A program made the translations under genes and the position numbers. Below the pieces are notes generated by a model. It had not been told where the DNA came from. It searched no databases and saw only the letters and a list, made by a program, of their open reading frames with translations. A DNA stretch of 64,000 nt from Bacillota bacterium. Its GTDB lineage: Bacteria; Bacillota; Clostridia; Lachnospirales; Lachnospiraceae. Position 1 is the stretch's first letter; every line of letters starts with the position of its first letter. The stretch covers positions 62,001 to 126,000 of the forward strand of contig JAEWQV010000034.1 of the NCBI GenBank assembly GCA_023399055.1. The letters are read 5' to 3'. Below are positions 61,444 through 64,000 of the stretch, piece by piece.

Positions 61444-62088
61444 ATGAAAATTATTATGTTAGGTGCACCTGGTGCTGGTAAAGGAACTCAAGCGAAGAAA
61501 TTAGCTTCAAAATATGGCATTCCGCATATTTCAACAGGAGATATCTTCCGTGCCAATATTAAAAATGGAACTGAACTTGGACAAAAGGCAAAAGTTTATA
61601 TGGATCAAGGCTTACTTGTGCCAGATGAACTTGTTGTTGACTTAGTAGTAGATCGTTTTAAACAAGCTGATTGTGAAAATGGATATGTACTTGATGGTTT
61701 CCCAAGGACAATTCCTCAAGCAAAAGCTCTTGATGAAGCATTAGAAAAGAATAAGGATGCAGTCGAATATGCAATTGATGTTGATGTTCCAGATGAGGCT
61801 ATTATCAGCCGTATGGCAGGCAGAAGAGCTTGCGTAGGTTGTGGTGGAACCTATCATCTTGTAACAATTCCTCCAAAAACAGAGGGTATCTGCGATACTT
61901 GCGGTGCAGAATTAATCTTGCGTGAGGATGACAAGCCTGAGACTGTTGAGAAACGTCTTAAGGTATATCATGATCAAACTCAACCACTTATCGAGTATTA
62001 TCAGGGTAAGAATATATTAAGAACTGTTGATGGAACACAAGACCTTGAAGATGTATTTAAGGATATCATTGCAATTGTAGAAGCATAA
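61444..62088 (+). CDS. adk: Adenylate kinase
   Basis: A 214-residue enzyme that converts ATP and AMP to two ADP. The P-loop GAPGAGKGTQ is at 7-16, the AMP-binding STGD and DGFPRT are present, and the LID domain carries the zinc-type Cys set (CVGCGGTYH, CDTCG) of Gram-positive long-form enzymes. GGAGG precedes the ATG. Confidence 0.97.
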   Translation: MKIIMLGAPGAGKGTQAKKLASKYGIPHISTGDIFRANIKNGTELGQKAKVYMDQGLLVPDELVVDLVVDRFKQADCENGYVLDGFPRTIPQAKALDEALEKNKDAVEYAIDVDVPDEAIISRMAGRRACVGCGGTYHLVTIPPKTEGICDTCGAELILREDDKPETVEKRLKVYHDQTQPLIEYYQGKNILRTVDGTQDLEDVFKDIIAIVEA

Positions 62089-62154
62089 GATATATAGGAA
62101 ATAGTTTTATGATAAGCTTATATAGACGGGCTAGTAGAAAGGAAGTAATGTATT

Positions 62155-62904
62155 ATGTCAATCATTATTAAATCAGAAAAGGAAATTCAGTTGATGCGAG
62201 AATCTGGTAAGATTTTAGCAGCGGTGCTTCAAGAACTTCAAGCTATGGTGTGTCCGGGTATATCAACCCTGGATATTGATAGAAAATGTGCTGAGTTAAT
62301 TAAAAAGAACAACTGCATTCCTTCCTTTCTTAATTATAATGGATTTCCTGCTTCTATTTGTCTCTCGATTAATGAAGAAGTAGTTCATGGTATTCCAAAT
62401 AAAAATCGTATTCTAAAGAATGGTGATATCATCAGTCTGGATTGCGGTGTAATACATCAGGGATTCCATTCAGATGCTGCTAGAACAATTGCTGTTGGTG
62501 AGATAACGAAGGAAGCTAGACGTTTAATTGATGTTACTCAGCAGAGCTTCTATGAAGGTATCAAATTTGCCAAAGAAGGCTGTCATTTACATGAAATTTC
62601 CGAAGCAATCCAAACATACGTCGAAGCAAACGGCTATTCAATAGTTCGGGATTTGGTAGGGCATGGAATAGGAAGAAATCTTCATGAGGAGCCGCAAATA
62701 CCAAATTTCAAACAAAAACGCAGAGGTCCGAAGTTAGAAGCGGGTATGGTGCTTGCAATCGAGCCTATGGTAAATGAGGGTCGATATGATGTATATTGGG
62801 AAGATGATGACTGGACAGTCGTTTCAGCTGACGGATCACTTTCTGCTCATTATGAAAATACGGTTCTGATTACTAAGGGTGAGCCAGAGCTCTTTACGAT
62901 ATAA
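62155..62904 (+). CDS. map: Methionine aminopeptidase, type I
   Basis: A 249-residue dinuclear metalloprotease that removes the N-terminal Met. Metal ligands are recognised in SLDCGVIHQGFHSDAARTI, GHGIGRNLHEEP and EPMVNEG, with the final E in HYENTVLIT. Directly downstream of adk, as in other Firmicutes. Confidence 0.96.
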   Translation: MSIIIKSEKEIQLMRESGKILAAVLQELQAMVCPGISTLDIDRKCAELIKKNNCIPSFLNYNGFPASICLSINEEVVHGIPNKNRILKNGDIISLDCGVIHQGFHSDAARTIAVGEITKEARRLIDVTQQSFYEGIKFAKEGCHLHEISEAIQTYVEANGYSIVRDLVGHGIGRNLHEEPQIPNFKQKRRGPKLEAGMVLAIEPMVNEGRYDVYWEDDDWTVVSADGSLSAHYENTVLITKGEPELFTI

Positions 62905-62927
62905 GCTTGTTTGAAAGGTTACCTTAT

Positions 62928-63191
62928 ATGATGAATGAGATTATCATTGGCTACTTTGCAAAAGCAAATAAAGGTCATGATACAGATAATTATTATGTAA
63001 TAATTCAGGAAGATAACGAATATGTATATTTAGTGGACGGTAGAATTAGAACTCTCGAACGCCCTAAAAAGAAAAAAAAGAAACATGTTAGTATACTTCC
63101 GGAATATGATCAAAGTATTTTAAATAAAGTAAAAAACTCTTCCATTAAGAATGAAGAGATAAAAAGAGCAATAAAGTTGTTGAAATGTTAA
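62928..63191 (+). CDS. KOW-domain RNA-binding protein
   Basis: An 87-residue basic protein. IIIGYFAKANKGHDTDNYYVIIQEDNEYVYLVDGRIRTLERPKKKKKKHV is a KOW/L14e-like strand pattern followed by a Lys run. Proteins of this type sit between map and infA in many clostridia; the function is not established, but RNA or ribosome binding is likely. The ATG at 62928 lies 9 bases after AAAGG; a TTG seven codons earlier lacks a ribosome binding site. Confidence 0.8.
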   Translation: MMNEIIIGYFAKANKGHDTDNYYVIIQEDNEYVYLVDGRIRTLERPKKKKKKHVSILPEYDQSILNKVKNSSIKNEEIKRAIKLLKC

Positions 63192-63212
63192 GAATATGTT
63201 AGGAGGCTGTAA

Positions 63213-63431
63213 ATGTCAAAGACCGATGTAGTTGAAATTGAAGGTACTGTAATTGAGAAATTACCAAATGCAATGTTTCAGGTTGAGCTTGAAAATGGAC
63301 ATAAGGTATTAGCACACATCAGTGGAAAACTTCGTATGAATTTCATTAAAATTGTACCAGGAGATAAGGTTACTCTTGAACTCTCACCTTATGATTTATC
63401 AAAGGGTAGAATTATCTGGAGAGATAAGTAA
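63213..63431 (+). CDS. infA: Translation initiation factor IF-1
   Basis: A 72-residue OB-fold IF-1. MSKTDVVEIEGTVIEKLPNAMFQVELENGHKVLAHISGKLR is nearly invariant. AGGAGG precedes the ATG. A small hairpin and a new promoter separate it from rpmJ. Confidence 0.97.
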   Translation: MSKTDVVEIEGTVIEKLPNAMFQVELENGHKVLAHISGKLRMNFIKIVPGDKVTLELSPYDLSKGRIIWRDK

Positions 63432-63454
63432 TTTAGTTTTATAAGAGATATAAA

Positions 63455-63481
63455 TAATGAATGTAATAATTCATTTTTTAT
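63455..63481 (+). terminator. Terminator-like hairpin after infA
   Basis: AATGAAT pairs with ATTCATT around a short loop, followed by TTTTTTA. The stem is AT-only and therefore weak. Confidence 0.5.
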
Positions 63482-63572
63482 AAAATTTTGTGGGATTATA
63501 TACTAATCCTAACAAAAAATGGACAAGATATTGTTTAACTTGTATCTTGTTGGAAATACTTTAAAATATTGC

Positions 63573-63601
63573 TTGCTATTATACTTTTGCGGTGATATAA
63601 T
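63573..63601 (+). promoter_or_regulatory. Promoter before rpmJ
   Basis: TTGCTA (63573-63578), a 17-bp spacer and a perfect TATAAT (63596-63601) with an extended TG. It would give a short leader of about 30 nt before rpmJ and supply the rpsM-rpsK-rpsD-rpoA-rplQ group downstream. Confidence 0.7.
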
Positions 63602-63635
63602 AGTAAACGGACTTTTTTGAAAGGGGTGAATTACT

Positions 63636-63749
63636 GTGAAAGTAAGGTCATCAGTAAAACCGATTTGCGAAAAATGCAAAATCATTAAGAGAAAGGGCGC
63701 GATCAGAGTTATCTGTGAGAACCCTAAACACAAACAAAGACAAGGCTAA
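63636..63749 (+). CDS. rpmJ: 50S ribosomal protein L36
   Basis: A 37-residue L36, starting with GTG after [28 protein letters not shown] with [11 protein letters not shown] contains the zinc-ribbon C, C, C, H residues. Standard neighbour of infA and rpsM. Confidence 0.96.
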
Positions 63750-64000
63750 TTACAATAGTTCGAGTACCTCAAAGACTCGTTATTGTTTTATATATGATTA
63801 TTCTGTATCCCGTACTACATATTAATGTATCCGGTTTTTCAGAATACTTATAGTTCTTGCTTTTTGTGTTACAATCTTTCTGCCAGATAGGCAGAACATT
63901 GTGATATTGTGGGCAGTCACCCGGTTTATCTAGACCGTGATGAGTCTGTCTTAAGAACCGTGCCGTCATCATGGAGTCTTTGCTACAAGCAGATTGTCTT
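63750..64000 (+). promoter_or_regulatory. Probable rpsM leader (gene starts beyond the window)
   Basis: The sequence after rpmJ holds no gene. ACAATA.CGAGT pairs with ACTCGTTATTGT, then TTTTAT (63753-63790), forming a possible terminator. Further on CTGCC/GGCAG (about 63881-63895) and a CGGT/ACCG-type hairpin (about 63922-63938) suggest a structured leader. In Firmicutes rpsM follows rpmJ, so this is probably its 5' leader. Confidence 0.45.

Overview
The window comes from an AT-rich, low-GC Gram-positive, spore-forming, anaerobic bacterium. The evidence is a spoIIID gene behind a sigma-E-type promoter, a Zn-ribbon type Z S14, Firmicute-style ribosomal gene order, strong AGGAGG ribosome binding sites, FeoAB, and an Etf-linked lactate oxidation operon of the anaerobe type. 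Overall the protein set looks like Lachnospiraceae, close to the Lachnoclostridium/Clostridium phytofermentans group; this is inferred from protein style and not confirmed by any search.

Layout. 1-4.5 kb: the tail of an HD-GYP protein, a CorA transporter (minus strand), a membrane-anchored TPR/VWA/C-type-lectin protein and a FadR-family regulator. 4.5-9.9 kb: a lactate utilisation operon (permease, EtfB, ferredoxin-domain EtfA, FAD-dependent lactate dehydrogenase) behind a near-consensus promoter, two TGGT-N3-ACCA operators and a leader terminator. 9.9-15.7 kb: spoIIID, a GH2 glycosidase remnant, an orphan FliD-like protein, an AraC regulator and a secreted subtilase. 15.8-19.8 kb: rpmG-secE-nusG-rplK-rplA and rplJ-rplL, with two L1-binding-site mimics and an L10 leader. 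19.8-27 kb: a foreign-looking insertion between rplL and rpoB, holding a DtxR-family regulator, feoAB, an IS30-family element and an unrecognised secreted-protein/partner gene pair. 27-35 kb: rpoB and rpoC, both with unusual acidic C-terminal tails. 35-49.5 kb: phosphoglucomutase, nitroreductase, a PspA/YdjG/YdjH/YdjI-like membrane stress operon, an rRNA-methyltransferase-like gene, a flavodoxin/ferredoxin fusion, an ECF sigma factor with its membrane partner, an MFS efflux gene behind a leader-peptide attenuator, and a patatin-like phospholipase. 49.7-63.7 kb: the S10-spc superoperon (rpsJ to secY), then adk, map, a KOW protein, infA and rpmJ. The window ends in what is probably the rpsM leader.

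How it works together. Most of the window is core transcription and translation machinery whose spacers are full of RNA structure: the L1 sites, the L10 leader, a long-range-paired S10 leader, and perfect hairpins before rplB, rpsS, rplN, rplF and adk. The usual rplL-rpoB linkage is interrupted, and the rpsL-rpsG-fusA-tuf block is absent between rpoC and rpsJ.

The most interesting candidates for undescribed biology are: (i) the 13-codon leader ORF with mutually exclusive hairpins ahead of the MFS gene; (ii) the operator-terminator-operator leader of the lactate operon; (iii) the secreted His-rich protein and its partner next to the IS30 element; (iv) the structured spacers inside the ribosomal protein operon.
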